Origin: Actinomycetes bacterium
GTDB lineage: Bacteria > Actinomycetota > Acidimicrobiia > Acidimicrobiales > Palsa-688
Direction of reading: 5' to 3'
DNA: 64,000 bases
Assembly (NCBI GenBank): GCA_021787365.1
Contig: JAJYMB010000027.1
Coordinates: 30,833 to 94,832, forward strand
The notes under the pieces: generated by a model
The model's database searches: none
What the model was told of the DNA's origin: nothing
Seen by the model: the letters and a program-made list of their open reading frames with translations, nothing else
Made by a program: the position numbers and the translations under genes
Shown: positions 17,113-25,588 of the stretch, in pieces
Position numbering within the stretch: the first letter of the stretch is position 1
How the letters are laid out: every line of letters starts with the position of its first letter

Positions 17113-18065
17113 AGTTCCTCGCCAAGCGCATTGTGGCGATCGTCGTTACGATCTCGCTCGTCGTTGGCGTCGGGTACGTCTTGATTTACATTTCGCCCGG
17201 GACGTTCTATAGCGCTGCCAACATGGGGCAGGGCTTGAGCCAGCTGCAGGTATCGGACCCGGCGCTCTACAACCAGTACTTGAACAGCCTGAACAGCCGT
17301 TACGGGCTCAACCAGCCGCTCATAGAGCAGGTGGGGAAGTACGTCTGGCACTCGCTCACCTTCAACTTCGGCACCTCGTTCGAAAACCCCTCCATCCCTA
17401 TCATCCACCAGCTTGCCCAGGCCGTGCCCATCAGCTCCATCCTCGCATTTGGCGCCATCGCCCTGGCCGTCGTCTTGGGCGTGCCCCTCGGTGTGCTGGC
17501 GGCTCTCAAGCGCAACACGTGGCTGGACTCGGCGCTAACCACGCTGTCGATGGTGGGCCAGGCCATCCCGTCGTTCGTGCTCGCCGTGCTCCTCGTGCTC
17601 TTCTTCGGCGTTTGGTTCCCCGGGATCTTGCCGGTGAACGGTTGGGGCACGGTCGGTGAAGCAGTCTTGCCCATCGTGGCGCTGTCGGCAGGCAACGTAG
17701 CCGCCGTGACGCGTTACACGCGGGGGAGCATGGTCGAGGCCCTGCGCCAAGACTACGTCCGGACCGCGGAGGCCAAGGGCGTCCCGTGGAGGCGCGTCGT
17801 CCTCCGTCATGCCCTGCGCAACTCGCTCGTCGCGGTCGTCACGGTCATCGGCCCCACCTTTGCGTTCACGATCATCAGTACCCTTTGGGTCGAGCAGATC
17901 TTCACGATCCCCGGCCTCGGGACCCTCCTCGCACAGGCCTTCCCCAACAAAGACGTGCCGATGGCGATCACCTCGATATACGTGCTGTGCCTGCTCGTGA
18001 TGGGGATGAACCTCCTGGTCGACCTGCTCTACCGCGTCCTGGACCCCCGAGTTAAGCTGCAATGA
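17100..18065 (+). CDS. ABC permease, DppB/OppB type
   Basis: A 321-residue inner-membrane protein with six helices. It has the DppB-type N-terminus (LAKRIVAIVVTISLVVGVGYVL), a periplasmic loop, and the cytoplasmic EAA loop DYVRTAEAKGVPWRRVV. It starts at a GTG inside the end of the GH39 gene. It forms the channel with the DppC-type permease encoded downstream. Confidence 0.93.
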   Translation: MGLVKFLAKRIVAIVVTISLVVGVGYVLIYISPGTFYSAANMGQGLSQLQVSDPALYNQYLNSLNSRYGLNQPLIEQVGKYVWHSLTFNFGTSFENPSIPIIHQLAQAVPISSILAFGAIALAVVLGVPLGVLAALKRNTWLDSALTTLSMVGQAIPSFVLAVLLVLFFGVWFPGILPVNGWGTVGEAVLPIVALSAGNVAAVTRYTRGSMVEALRQDYVRTAEAKGVPWRRVVLRHALRNSLVAVVTVIGPTFAFTIISTLWVEQIFTIPGLGTLLAQAFPNKDVPMAITSIYVLCLLVMGMNLLVDLLYRVLDPRVKLQ

Positions 18066-18102
18066 GGCGCCTGCCCGCGGCCGTGGAAAGGGAGGGTGCG
18101 CA

Positions 18103-19071
18103 GTGGCCGTTATAACCGCACCGGGAGCGATAGCCGTGCGCACCCCGAGGCACCACTCCCAGTTGTGGCTTGCCTGGCGGCGCTACAAGCGCAACAAGCT
18201 GGCCGTGACGGGTGCCGTCGTGGTGTTGATCTTCGTCGTCATTGGCGTCATCGGCCCATGGGTCGCCCCCCAGAACTACGCGCAGGCCAACTTCTTGTAC
18301 GCGAACCACGCTCCCTCGCTGCGGTTCCCCTTCGGCACGGACGGGCTCGGCCACGACATGCTCTCCCAGGTGATCTGGAGTTTCCGCAACGCCCTCGAGA
18401 TAGCCTTCGGTGCGTCATTGGTGTCCTTCCTCATCGGTCTCGCCCTCGGGCTTTGGGCGGGCCTGCGCGGTGGCCTTGCCGACATGGCCGTCATGCGCCT
18501 GGTGGACTTCATGTTCGCTTTCCCCAACTATTTCCTGAGCCTCTTCCTCGTCGTCGCCATGGGGCGGAGCTTGTTGCCGATATTGCTCGCTATAGCCATC
18601 CCGGGTTGGGCGGGCTACGCACGCCTCGTCAGGGGCCTCGTGCTCGGGATGCGCAACGGGGAGATGGTAGAAGCCGCTCGTGCCCTCGGGGCCACGCAGC
18701 GCCACATTGCACGCAAGTACCTCCTGCCCAACGTGACCAACAGTATTTTCGTCGCCATCGCGTTCGGTGTGCCTTTCGACCTGCTCGTGATGGCCAGCCT
18801 CTCGTTGGTCGGCCTCGGCCTCCGCCCTCCGCTGCCGTCCTTCGGCAACATGATCGCCCAGGCCGGTGCCAACGTGCTCGGCTACCCGTGGCTCATGTAC
18901 TTCCCGGCGGCCATATTCGCCGTCATATTGCTGGCGTTCTTGTTCGTCGCGGACGGGCTGCAGGAAGCGCTCGACCCCAAGGCAGGTGAAGGCGGTCGGG
19001 TGCCGCGCTCGCGCCGGCTCTTGCAGATTGCCAGGGGAAGGTCACCCGCAGTCGGAGGCGCAAGGCTGTAA
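18103..19071 (+). CDS. ABC permease, DppC/OppC type
   Basis: A 322-residue partner permease with an N-terminal helix near residues 30-55, the family pattern FPFGTDGLGHDMLSQVI, and the EAA loop EMVEAARALGATQRHIARK. The start is a GTG at 18103 preceded by GGGAGG. The stop overlaps the ATG of the next gene by one base (TAATG), indicating coupled translation. Confidence 0.93.
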   Translation: MAVITAPGAIAVRTPRHHSQLWLAWRRYKRNKLAVTGAVVVLIFVVIGVIGPWVAPQNYAQANFLYANHAPSLRFPFGTDGLGHDMLSQVIWSFRNALEIAFGASLVSFLIGLALGLWAGLRGGLADMAVMRLVDFMFAFPNYFLSLFLVVAMGRSLLPILLAIAIPGWAGYARLVRGLVLGMRNGEMVEAARALGATQRHIARKYLLPNVTNSIFVAIAFGVPFDLLVMASLSLVGLGLRPPLPSFGNMIAQAGANVLGYPWLMYFPAAIFAVILLAFLFVADGLQEALDPKAGEGGRVPRSRRLLQIARGRSPAVGGARL

Positions 19072-20093
19072 TGGCCGACGAACTGCTCTGCGTCGAGGAC
19101 CTCCACACGGAGTTCTGGCGCGGCGACGGCACGGTCTACGCCGTCAATGGTGCCTCGTTCTCCGTGGCGCCTGGTGAGACCCTCGGCATAGTGGGGGAGA
19201 GCGGCTCGGGCAAGTCCGTCTCGGTCCTGTCGATAGTGGGCCTCGTGCGGGGCAACGGCCAGGTGACGGGTGGGACGGCGAAGTTCATGGGCAAGGACCT
19301 GCTGAAGCTGCGCCGTCGCCAGCTCGAGGACATCCGGGGGCGCGACATAGGGATGATCTTCCAAGACCCCATGTCCTCGCTCAACCCGACGATGCGCATC
19401 GGCGACCAGATCATGGAGGGGATGCTTTCCCACCAGTACACCAACCGCAAAGGGGCGTTCAACCGGACGCTCCAGCTCTTGGACGAGGTGGGCATACCGG
19501 AGGGTAGAGCGCGCTTCCGGAGCTACCCGCACGAATTTTCGGGGGGCATGCGCCAGCGGGCCATGATCGCGATGGCCGTCGCCTGCGAACCGCAGTTGCT
19601 CATTGCCGACGAGCCCACTACCGCCCTCGACGTCACCGTGCAGACCCAGATCCTCGTGCTGTTGCAGGAGCTCCAGCAAAAGCAGAGGATGAGCATCGTC
19701 TTGATAACGCACGACTTCGGTGTGGCGACCAACGTGTGCGACCGCATCATCGTCATGTACGCGGGCAAGGTGATGGAAAGCGCCTCCGTTGCCGAGTTCA
19801 TCGCCCGCCCTGCCCATCCCTATACAATCGGCCTGAAGCGCTCGGTCATCGAGGTGGGCACGCAAGCTCACCAACTGAAAGCGGTCCCGGGGGTTGCGAC
19901 GACTCTTATGGCCCCGCCGCACAACTGCCCCTTCGCCGACCGCTGCCAGTTTGTTACGGACCGCTGCCGGGCAGAGGTCCCGGAGTTGCGCCCGCTCTCC
20001 GAGGGCCACTACGTGGCGTGCCACCGGGCCGAAGAGGTGCTAGCGGAGGCGGGTGCCACCGCTGTGGAGGGGGCAACAGCAGATGTCAGATGA
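19071..20093 (+). CDS. ABC ATPase, DppD/OppD type
   Basis: The 340-residue ATPase has Walker A GESGSGKS near residue 43, the signature FSGGMRQR and Walker B LLIADEPTTALD near 178. A C-terminal oligopeptide-family extension has the cysteine pattern CPFADRCQFVTDRC, which in relatives binds an Fe-S cluster. It pairs with the DppF-type ATPase to drive the transporter. Confidence 0.94.
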   Translation: MADELLCVEDLHTEFWRGDGTVYAVNGASFSVAPGETLGIVGESGSGKSVSVLSIVGLVRGNGQVTGGTAKFMGKDLLKLRRRQLEDIRGRDIGMIFQDPMSSLNPTMRIGDQIMEGMLSHQYTNRKGAFNRTLQLLDEVGIPEGRARFRSYPHEFSGGMRQRAMIAMAVACEPQLLIADEPTTALDVTVQTQILVLLQELQQKQRMSIVLITHDFGVATNVCDRIIVMYAGKVMESASVAEFIARPAHPYTIGLKRSVIEVGTQAHQLKAVPGVATTLMAPPHNCPFADRCQFVTDRCRAEVPELRPLSEGHYVACHRAEEVLAEAGATAVEGATADVR

Positions 20094-21111
20094 ACCGATC
20101 TTGAAGGCGGAGGCCGTCTCCAAGTACTTCAAGGTCCAGGGCCGCACCCTGCGCGCCGTCGAGCGGGTGTCGTTCGAACTGGGCGCCGGCCAGACCCTTG
20201 GCCTCGTAGGGGAGAGCGGCTCGGGCAAGTCGACGCTCGGCAGGGTGGTGCTCCGGCTGCTCGAGGCCGACGAGGGCAAGGTCGTCTTCCAGGGCCAGGA
20301 CCTGGCGAAGCTCTCGGGCCGCGAGCTCCGCCTCCGCCGGCGCGACATGCAGATAATCTTCCAGGACCCCCTTGCGTCGCTGAACCCGCGCATGACCGTC
20401 GGCGCCGCCATCGAAGACGCGATGGTGGTCCAGAAGATAGGTGGTTCTGCCGCCGAACGGCGCCAGCGCACCAGGGAACTGCTGGAGCGTGTCGGCTTGC
20501 CCGTGTCGGCGGCAGAGGCCTACCCCTTCGAGCTGTCCGGTGGGCAGCAACAGCGAGTGGGCATTGCCCGTGCGCTGTCGGTCGGGCCGAAACTGGTGGT
20601 CTGCGACGAGCCGATATCGGCGCTCGACGTTTCGGTACAGGTGCAGATCATCGAGCTACTGCGGGAGCTGCAAAAAGAGCTCGGCATTACTTACATCTTC
20701 ATCTCGCACAACCTAGGTGTGGTGCAGCTTCTCTCCGACACGGTGCTCGTCTTGTACCTCGGCGAAGTGGTCGAGCGGGCGAGCGCCGAGGGCCTCTTCC
20801 AGCGGCCGGCGCACCCCTACACCCAAGCGCTCATGCGCTCGGTCCTGAAGGTGCCAGAGGCCGCCGAAAAAAGGGTGCCCCTAGTGGCGCTGCCAGGCGA
20901 GATCCCCTCCCCGCTGTCGCCGCCGGCCGGTTGCCCGTACCACCCGAGGTGCCCCCTCGCGGCCGACCGGTGCAGGGTGGAAAAGCCAGAGCTGCGAATG
21001 GTGTCGGACGGCCACATGGCGGCGTGCCACTTCGCGGAGGAGGCAGCCATCGGCGGCGTCAACGGGGCGGCAGCATTCGGGGCTTCGCCCGAGTTGGCCG
21101 CGTCGTCCTAG
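20083..21111 (+). CDS. ABC ATPase, DppF/OppF type
   Basis: The 342-residue second ATPase has Walker A GESGSGKS near residue 43, signature LSGGQQQR near 150 and Walker B VCDEPISALD near 174, plus the C-terminal CPYHPRCPLAADRC motif. The track start at 20053 is replaced by the ATG at 20083, which overlaps the DppD-type gene by 11 bases and has a GGAGGGGG ribosome site. It is the last gene of the transporter cluster. Confidence 0.93.
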   Translation: MSDEPILKAEAVSKYFKVQGRTLRAVERVSFELGAGQTLGLVGESGSGKSTLGRVVLRLLEADEGKVVFQGQDLAKLSGRELRLRRRDMQIIFQDPLASLNPRMTVGAAIEDAMVVQKIGGSAAERRQRTRELLERVGLPVSAAEAYPFELSGGQQQRVGIARALSVGPKLVVCDEPISALDVSVQVQIIELLRELQKELGITYIFISHNLGVVQLLSDTVLVLYLGEVVERASAEGLFQRPAHPYTQALMRSVLKVPEAAEKRVPLVALPGEIPSPLSPPAGCPYHPRCPLAADRCRVEKPELRMVSDGHMAACHFAEEAAIGGVNGAAAFGASPELAASS

Positions 21112-21268
21112 ATGGTCCTCTGGCGAGCTTTCTCCTCCCGGCACCGCCCCGACCACAAGCCATGGACAGATGATCACCTGGCCGCGTTCGCTCGAGCCGG
21201 GAACTCGACGCTCGTGACTCTCGAGCGCGACAAACTGGGGTGGCAGGCTCGGCGTACGCTTCGTCCCC

Positions 21269-22264
21269 ATGAACGAAGCCACGAAGGACCTGGGCGGCGG
21301 GCAGCGGATGGTCATAGAGTCTGGCGTGCTGCCCTGGCCGGCCGTTGCCGTGCACGGTGGCGCTGGGACCTTCAAGGTGCTCCGGGAGGGCGGGGCACAA
21401 GCGAGGGCCGCGCTCGAGGCCGCGTTGGAGGTGGCGCTCCGCTCCGGCTGGGCAGTGCTGTCGGCTGGGGGAGCGGCGCTGGAGGCTGCCGTCGAGGCGG
21501 TCGCGGCGATGGAGGACAGCGGCCTCTTCAACGCCGGCCGAGGGTCAGTGCCGACTACGGCGGGAGCGGTCGAGACAGACGCCGGCGTCATGGACGGCGC
21601 GACCGGGAGGGCCGGGGGGGTGTGCGCTTTGACGTGGCCGGCCAACCCGGTCCGAGCCGCGCTCGCAGTGGCTCGGCTCACCGGTGACCCCGTCCCCATC
21701 CTTTTGGCCGGTGCCGGCGGGGATGAACTGGCCAAGGCGGAAGGGCTTGCCGGCATGCTCGTGGACGCCAGAGGAGCCGAGGCGTCGGCGGCGGGTACCG
21801 GGGCGTCGGCGGCGGGTACCGGGGGTGGTACCGGGGGTGGAGAGGTCGCCGGCGGTCGCATTTCGGGTAGCGGCACCGTCGGCGCGGTGGCTATCGACGC
21901 CGCGGGGCACCTGGCCGCCGCCACCTCAACCGGAGGGCTGGCGGGGCAGAGGCCGGGCCGGGTGGGGGACAGCGCCATTCCCGGCGCCGGTACCTGGGCT
22001 GACGACACGACGGCCGCCGTCTCGGCCACGGGGACAGGAGAGGCGATCTTGCTCGCCGGCCTCGCCCATCTGGTTGACCGTTCGCTGCGTGAAGGTGCCG
22101 GCCTTGACGCCGCGGTCGAGGCGGCGCTCGATGCGGTCCTCCAGCGCGGGGGCACCGGCGGCGCCATCGCGCTCTCGCCCCGCAGCGAAGTGGCCTTCGC
22201 TTTCTCGACGCCGGCGATGGCCCGGGGCTGGCGATCCGGCGACCGCCTCTCGGTGAAGATCTGA
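21269..22264 (+). CDS. Isoaspartyl peptidase / plant-type L-asparaginase
   Basis: A 331-residue N-terminal-nucleophile hydrolase. The HGGAG motif is near residue 29 and FNAGRGSV near 90. The autocleavage site before the nucleophile Thr is GSGTVGAVAID, placing the Thr at about residue 203, followed by ATSTGG. Self-cleavage gives alpha and beta chains that remove isoaspartyl residues or hydrolyse asparagine. The loop before the nucleophile is a low-complexity Ala/Gly/Thr stretch made by GGTACC-containing repeats. It lies 157 bases after the transporter genes and may have its own promoter. Confidence 0.9.
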   Translation: MNEATKDLGGGQRMVIESGVLPWPAVAVHGGAGTFKVLREGGAQARAALEAALEVALRSGWAVLSAGGAALEAAVEAVAAMEDSGLFNAGRGSVPTTAGAVETDAGVMDGATGRAGGVCALTWPANPVRAALAVARLTGDPVPILLAGAGGDELAKAEGLAGMLVDARGAEASAAGTGASAAGTGGGTGGGEVAGGRISGSGTVGAVAIDAAGHLAAATSTGGLAGQRPGRVGDSAIPGAGTWADDTTAAVSATGTGEAILLAGLAHLVDRSLREGAGLDAAVEAALDAVLQRGGTGGAIALSPRSEVAFAFSTPAMARGWRSGDRLSVKI

Positions 22265-22280
22265 GGCAGCCCACTTCGGT

Positions 22281-22296
22281 GCAGGCGACTGCCTGC
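22281..22296 (+). terminator. Hairpin after the isoaspartyl peptidase gene
   Basis: GCAGGC-GACT-GCCTGC is a perfect 6-bp stem with a 4-base loop beginning 17 bases after the stop. No T-run follows, so it is either a terminator that acts without one or an mRNA-end structure. Confidence 0.45.
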
Positions 22297-22320
22297 CCAC
22301 CACGTTCCCGGTTCGGGAAT

Positions 22321-22340
22321 TTACGTCACAGTGACGTAAT
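22321..22340. repeat. Left copy of a 16-bp inverted flanking repeat
   Basis: TTACGTCACAGTGACGTAA is a near-perfect palindrome (9-bp arms, 1-base centre). Bases 22325-22340 are the exact reverse complement of 23225-23240, exactly 900 bases away, with vapBC between them. It may mark the edge of an inserted cassette or be a binding site. Confidence 0.55.
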
Positions 22341-22460
22341 TGGGCGAGGCCCGCAGGGCGGGGGACGACGAGCCCCGGTGGCCGCCGGGCGCCGCAGCCG
22401 AGGCTGACAGGACGGCAGGTCGGTACTCTCGGGCCACGAAGATATATATGAACTGGTCCG

Positions 22461-22470
22461 AGTATATACT
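22461..22470 (+). promoter_or_regulatory. -10 element and operator-like palindrome of vapBC
   Basis: The palindrome AGTATATACT contains a TATACT -10 element (22465-22470), ten bases before the vapB start. With the upstream GATATATATG it gives an AT-rich dyad in GC-rich DNA, as expected for autoregulation by a VapBC complex. A GGAG ribosome site lies very close to the ATG. Confidence 0.5.
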
Positions 22471-22479
22471 TTTGGAGTC

Positions 22480-22674
22480 ATGTCGAAACACTTGGTGGAC
22501 ATCGACGAGGAGGCGCTGGCGGCGGCCCAAGTCGAACTGGGAGCCGCCAGCATGAAAGACACCGTCAATGAAGCCCTGAGGCGGGCCGGCGCCGGCAGGA
22601 AAGCCAAGGTTCGCGAGGCGCTGGACCGTCTCGGGCGGCGACGCCTGGCCCCTCGCGAACAAGCGTGGCGCTAA
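22480..22674 (+). CDS. VapB-type antitoxin
   Basis: A 64-residue protein with a short beta-strand start (SKHLVDIDEEAL), then the VapB-type helix pair with KDTVNEALRRA, and a basic C-terminal tail that would wrap the toxin. It resembles the DUF2191-type antitoxins of Actinobacteria. It overlaps vapC by ten bases. The pair is a type II toxin-antitoxin system. Confidence 0.82.
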   Translation: MSKHLVDIDEEALAAAQVELGAASMKDTVNEALRRAGAGRKAKVREALDRLGRRRLAPREQAWR

Positions 22675-23078
22675 CCCACCTCGTCGATACGAGCGTGATC
22701 AGCCGCCTGGGCGAACCGGCTGTGCGCGCTATCGTCGAGCCTCTGACGGCGGCCGGTCACGTAGGCCGATCTGGGATCACCGACCTCGAGGTTGGCCACG
22801 GGAGCCGCAACGCCCGGGAGTGGGACCAGGACATGGCCGACCTATCGGTGTTCAAGCTGGTCGAGACCACCGCCGAGCACGTCCGGCGCGCCCGACAGGT
22901 CCAGCGGCTTCTGGCTTCACGCGGTCAACGGGGCCGCAAAATCCCCGACCTGCTGATTGCCGCTGCCGCGGAGCAGGACCGGCTCGTCTTACTTCACTAT
23001 GACTCGGACTTCGACCTGATCGCCAAGGTCACGGGCCAGCGGTGCGAGTGGGTGGTGCCCGCAGGGACCATTGATTGA
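22665..23078 (+). CDS. VapC-type PIN-domain ribonuclease toxin
   Basis: The 137-residue PIN protein starts at a GTG inside vapB. The acidic residues expected for Mg-dependent RNA cleavage are present: Asp in HLVDTSVISR, Glu in TDLEVGHGSR, Asp in KIPDLLIAAAA and Asp in HYDSDFDLIA. It is neutralised by the VapB protein encoded upstream. RNA target unknown; VapC toxins usually cut tRNA or 23S rRNA. Confidence 0.88.
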   Translation: MALTHLVDTSVISRLGEPAVRAIVEPLTAAGHVGRSGITDLEVGHGSRNAREWDQDMADLSVFKLVETTAEHVRRARQVQRLLASRGQRGRKIPDLLIAAAAEQDRLVLLHYDSDFDLIAKVTGQRCEWVVPAGTID

Positions 23079-23120
23079 GCACGGCCTGAAGTCGACCGCC
23101 ACCGGTCAGGGCCGTCCGTG

Positions 23121-23169
23121 CTCTGCCCCTAACGCCCATAAGGGCCGTTATGTAAAGTTAGAGGCAGGG
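23121..23169. repeat. Complex inverted repeat after vapC
   Basis: CTCTGCCCCTAAC (23121-23133) pairs with GTTAGAGGCAGGG (23157-23169) at 11 of 13 positions. Inside, TAACGCCC and GGGCCGTTA make a second stem with an ATAA loop and one unpaired base. The outer CTAAC/GTTAG ends and the bulged base recall integron attC sites, but box spacing is not canonical and no integrase is seen. A terminator is the simpler reading. Confidence 0.45.
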
Positions 23170-23224
23170 GTGCCGGGAGGCCGGTCTGCCCGCAGCGAGG
23201 AGCCCGTGTTGTGTGCTTATGCTG

Positions 23225-23240
23225 ATTACGTCACTGTGAC
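23225..23240. repeat. Right copy of the 16-bp inverted flanking repeat
   Basis: ATTACGTCACTGTGAC is the exact reverse complement of 22325-22340. The homologous palindrome decays after GTGAC (AAAA instead of GTAA), so this copy is half-degenerate. Confidence 0.55.
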
Positions 23241-23290
23241 AAAATAGCGACCTTAGCCGAGCCGAGTGTGCACCCTAGGATGCCTTTGGC

Positions 23291-23452
23291 ATGCGGAGAG
23301 GTCGTTGGTACAAGTGGACGGGCGTGGTGCTCTGGGCCGCCCACGTCGTCATGGCCAGGTTGGGCGTGTACCGCTGCCCTCGCTGCAAGGGAAAGCTCAA
23401 CTACCGTTGGTGGTGCAAGCAATGCGCGAGGTACCGGTTACCGAAGCGCTGA
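23291..23452 (+). CDS. Small zinc-ribbon protein, 53 residues
   Basis: Too short for the ORF track. The ATG at 23291 opens 53 codons. The first half is aromatic and hydrophobic (WYKWTGVVLWAAHVVMARLG) and the second has two knuckles, CPRC and CKQC, 11 residues apart, followed by a basic end. This is a plausible zinc ribbon, perhaps membrane-attached. A weak AGGA lies about ten bases upstream. It follows the right flanking repeat by 50 bases and converges on the acyl-CoA dehydrogenase gene. No function is recognised; codon use looks normal for the window. Confidence 0.5.
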   Translation: MRRGRWYKWTGVVLWAAHVVMARLGVYRCPRCKGKLNYRWWCKQCARYRLPKR

Positions 23453-23462
23453 GCCCTGCCGC

Positions 23463-24533
23463 CTAGCCGTCGGCATGGAGGCGCCGGAGCAACTCGGACT
23501 TTATCGCCGGCCGGCTCCCGAACACGAGCAACACGCTCGCTTCGCGGGTCGAACGCTCAGCGACGTCGCCGGCCAGGGCAGCCCTGCTACCGCGGCTGAC
23601 AGCCACGGCATGGGCGGCTCGCACCGCTAGTTCGCAGGCAGCGGCCCGCGCCGCGGGCATGTCCTCGGCGCTCGCGGTGTCGAGCTGTTCCCGGCGGGCG
23701 AGGAGCTCCGAGTCGAGCTGAGAAGGGCCGAGTAGCCGGCAGCAACGTTCGGCCACGCCCAAAGCAAACGAACCGTTGAGCCGCAGGCCCTCCGATGCCT
23801 GACGCGCCTCCTCGTACGGACGGACGCCCAGCACCTGCTCGGCACCCATGGCGACACCGTCGAAGCGCAGGCTCACGGTGCTGGTGGCGTTGAGGGCGGA
23901 GAGCCGGGCCGGCGCCACGGAGAGCCCGGGGTGCTCGCGGGCTTCCATGTCAAATTCCACCGTCGTACTGTCCGGCCCCCGTGCTACCACGAACAACCTG
24001 TCGACGATCCCCCAACCGCTCACCCACGGGGCCTCGCCGCGCAGGCGCCAGCCATGGCCCTCGGGTTGAGCGGCCAGCCGCACCGGCCCCGGCATGAGCC
24101 CGGTCAGCACTACCCCACCCTTGCGGCGGCCCGATATGACCTCATCACGCACTTGTTCCCGCCAGGGCGCTGGGGTTTCTCGGCTGAGGACGGCGCCGAG
24201 GAGGCGGAGGTGCTGCGCCCAGAGGAACGTGCTCGCCACGCACCCCGCAGCCAGTTCCTCGACGACCGCACAGACCTGGCCGTAGCCGAGGCCGAGGCCG
24301 CCTTCGTCTGCTGGAGCACAAACGCCGTACAGGCCGGCCTCTGCCAGGGCGTTCAGGTGCGAAGCCGGCACCACCTGGGCGGCATCCACGGCGCCGGCTT
24401 CGCGCCAGAAGCGCTCCGAGAGCTCTCTTATCCTGGCCAGGGGGGCCGGGGGCAGGCTGGAAAGGGCGGGGGCGTCGAGGTCCGGCCGTACCGCCAGCGC
24501 CCCGACAGTGGGGGCGAGTGCTCCCTCGGGCAT
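23463..24533 (-). CDS. Acyl-CoA dehydrogenase family protein
   Basis: A 356-residue flavoprotein-like dehydrogenase with the three-part fold: N-terminal helices (GLYGVCAPADEGGLGLGYGQ), a middle beta domain (GWRLRGEAPWVSGWGIVDRLFV) and a C-terminal helical domain ending in VFGSRPAIKSELLRRL. In a leucine-degradation cluster it could oxidise isovaleryl-CoA, but it is shorter and more divergent than typical isovaleryl-CoA dehydrogenases, and the catalytic glutamate could not be placed. It is the last gene of the cluster, 50 bases after the HMG-CoA lyase. Confidence 0.82.
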   Translation of the reverse strand: MPEGALAPTVGALAVRPDLDAPALSSLPPAPLARIRELSERFWREAGAVDAAQVVPASHLNALAEAGLYGVCAPADEGGLGLGYGQVCAVVEELAAGCVASTFLWAQHLRLLGAVLSRETPAPWREQVRDEVISGRRKGGVVLTGLMPGPVRLAAQPEGHGWRLRGEAPWVSGWGIVDRLFVVARGPDSTTVEFDMEAREHPGLSVAPARLSALNATSTVSLRFDGVAMGAEQVLGVRPYEEARQASEGLRLNGSFALGVAERCCRLLGPSQLDSELLARREQLDTASAEDMPAARAAACELAVRAAHAVAVSRGSRAALAGDVAERSTREASVLLVFGSRPAIKSELLRRLHADG

Positions 24534-24583
24534 TCCACCAACCTAGGGGAGGCGTTGCTCGCCCCGATATGCCAACGGAGGGC

Positions 24584-25588
24584 CTACGCGCGCCCGGGCA
24601 GTTGCCTGGCGAGAGCTTGCACGGTGCGGCTCGGGCTCGGCCGGCCGAGTTGGCCGGCGAGCCACAGGCTCGTCTGCGCCAGCGCGACGAGGTCCACCCC
24701 GGTCCAAACCCCGAGCCCGTCCAGCGCCCACAGCAGGTCTTCGGTGGCCAGGTTGCCGCTCGCGCTCTTGGCGAAGGGGCACCCTCCGAGCCCGCCCGCC
24801 GACGCGTCCACCGTGGTCACCCCCGAGCGCAGGGCCTCGAGCGTGTTGGCGAGCGCTTGGCCGTAGGTGTCGTGGAAATGGACGGCGAGCTGGCTCGGGG
24901 CCACGCCGGCGCCGCCCAGCACTTCGATCAGCCGCCGGACCGCTCCAGGGGTCGCCACCCCTATCGTGTCGCCGAGGGAAAGCTCGCGACAGCCCATGGC
25001 CAGCAGTTCGTGGGCCACCGCTACCACCTCGTCGGGGTCGACCTCGCCTTCCCAGGGGTCGCCGAAGCACATCGATATGTAGCCGCGGACTGCCATCCCC
25101 CGCTCCCCCGCCCGCCGGGCCACTTGGGCGAAAGCGGCGAGGCTCTCGCTCCGGCTGCGGCCCAGGTTGGCCCGGGCGAAAGACTCCGTCGCGCTCGCCG
25201 GCAGGGAGACCTCACGGACGCCGAGAGCAACGGCCCGTTCGAACCCCCGCAGGTTGGGCACGAGGACGGGCTGGCGTACTCCGGGCATGGGCGGCAGGCG
25301 GGAGATGAGCTCCTCCGCGTCTGCCAGCTGGGGCACGGCCTCGGGACGGGCCAGGCTCGTCACCTCGACGACCCCGAGCCCGGCCGCCACCAGACGCTCG
25401 ATGAGCTCGAGCTTGGTCTCGACGCTCACCAGACCGGGCTCGTTTTGCAGGCCGTCGCGTGGCCCGACTTCGTAAACGGTCACCCGCTCGGGGAGGCCGG
25501 CTAACCCGACGGGAGCGCAACGCACGGCCGCCCGCCGGCCCGTGCCCGGGGCGCCCTCCCCGGGGCTCGGGGCCACGGGCTCGGTCAC
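24584..25588 (-). CDS. Hydroxymethylglutaryl-CoA lyase
   Basis: A 334-residue TIM-barrel lyase. The EVGPRDGLQNE start motif is near residue 40, and the signature GLGGCPFAKSASGN with the active-site cysteine is near residue 268. HFHDTYGQALANT supplies metal ligands. It splits HMG-CoA into acetyl-CoA and acetoacetate, the last step of leucine breakdown. Its GTG start overlaps the carboxylase alpha gene by four bases (GTGA), so the two are coupled. Confidence 0.93.
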   Translation of the reverse strand: MTEPVAPSPGEGAPGTGRRAAVRCAPVGLAGLPERVTVYEVGPRDGLQNEPGLVSVETKLELIERLVAAGLGVVEVTSLARPEAVPQLADAEELISRLPPMPGVRQPVLVPNLRGFERAVALGVREVSLPASATESFARANLGRSRSESLAAFAQVARRAGERGMAVRGYISMCFGDPWEGEVDPDEVVAVAHELLAMGCRELSLGDTIGVATPGAVRRLIEVLGGAGVAPSQLAVHFHDTYGQALANTLEALRSGVTTVDASAGGLGGCPFAKSASGNLATEDLLWALDGLGVWTGVDLVALAQTSLWLAGQLGRPSPSRTVQALARQLPGRA

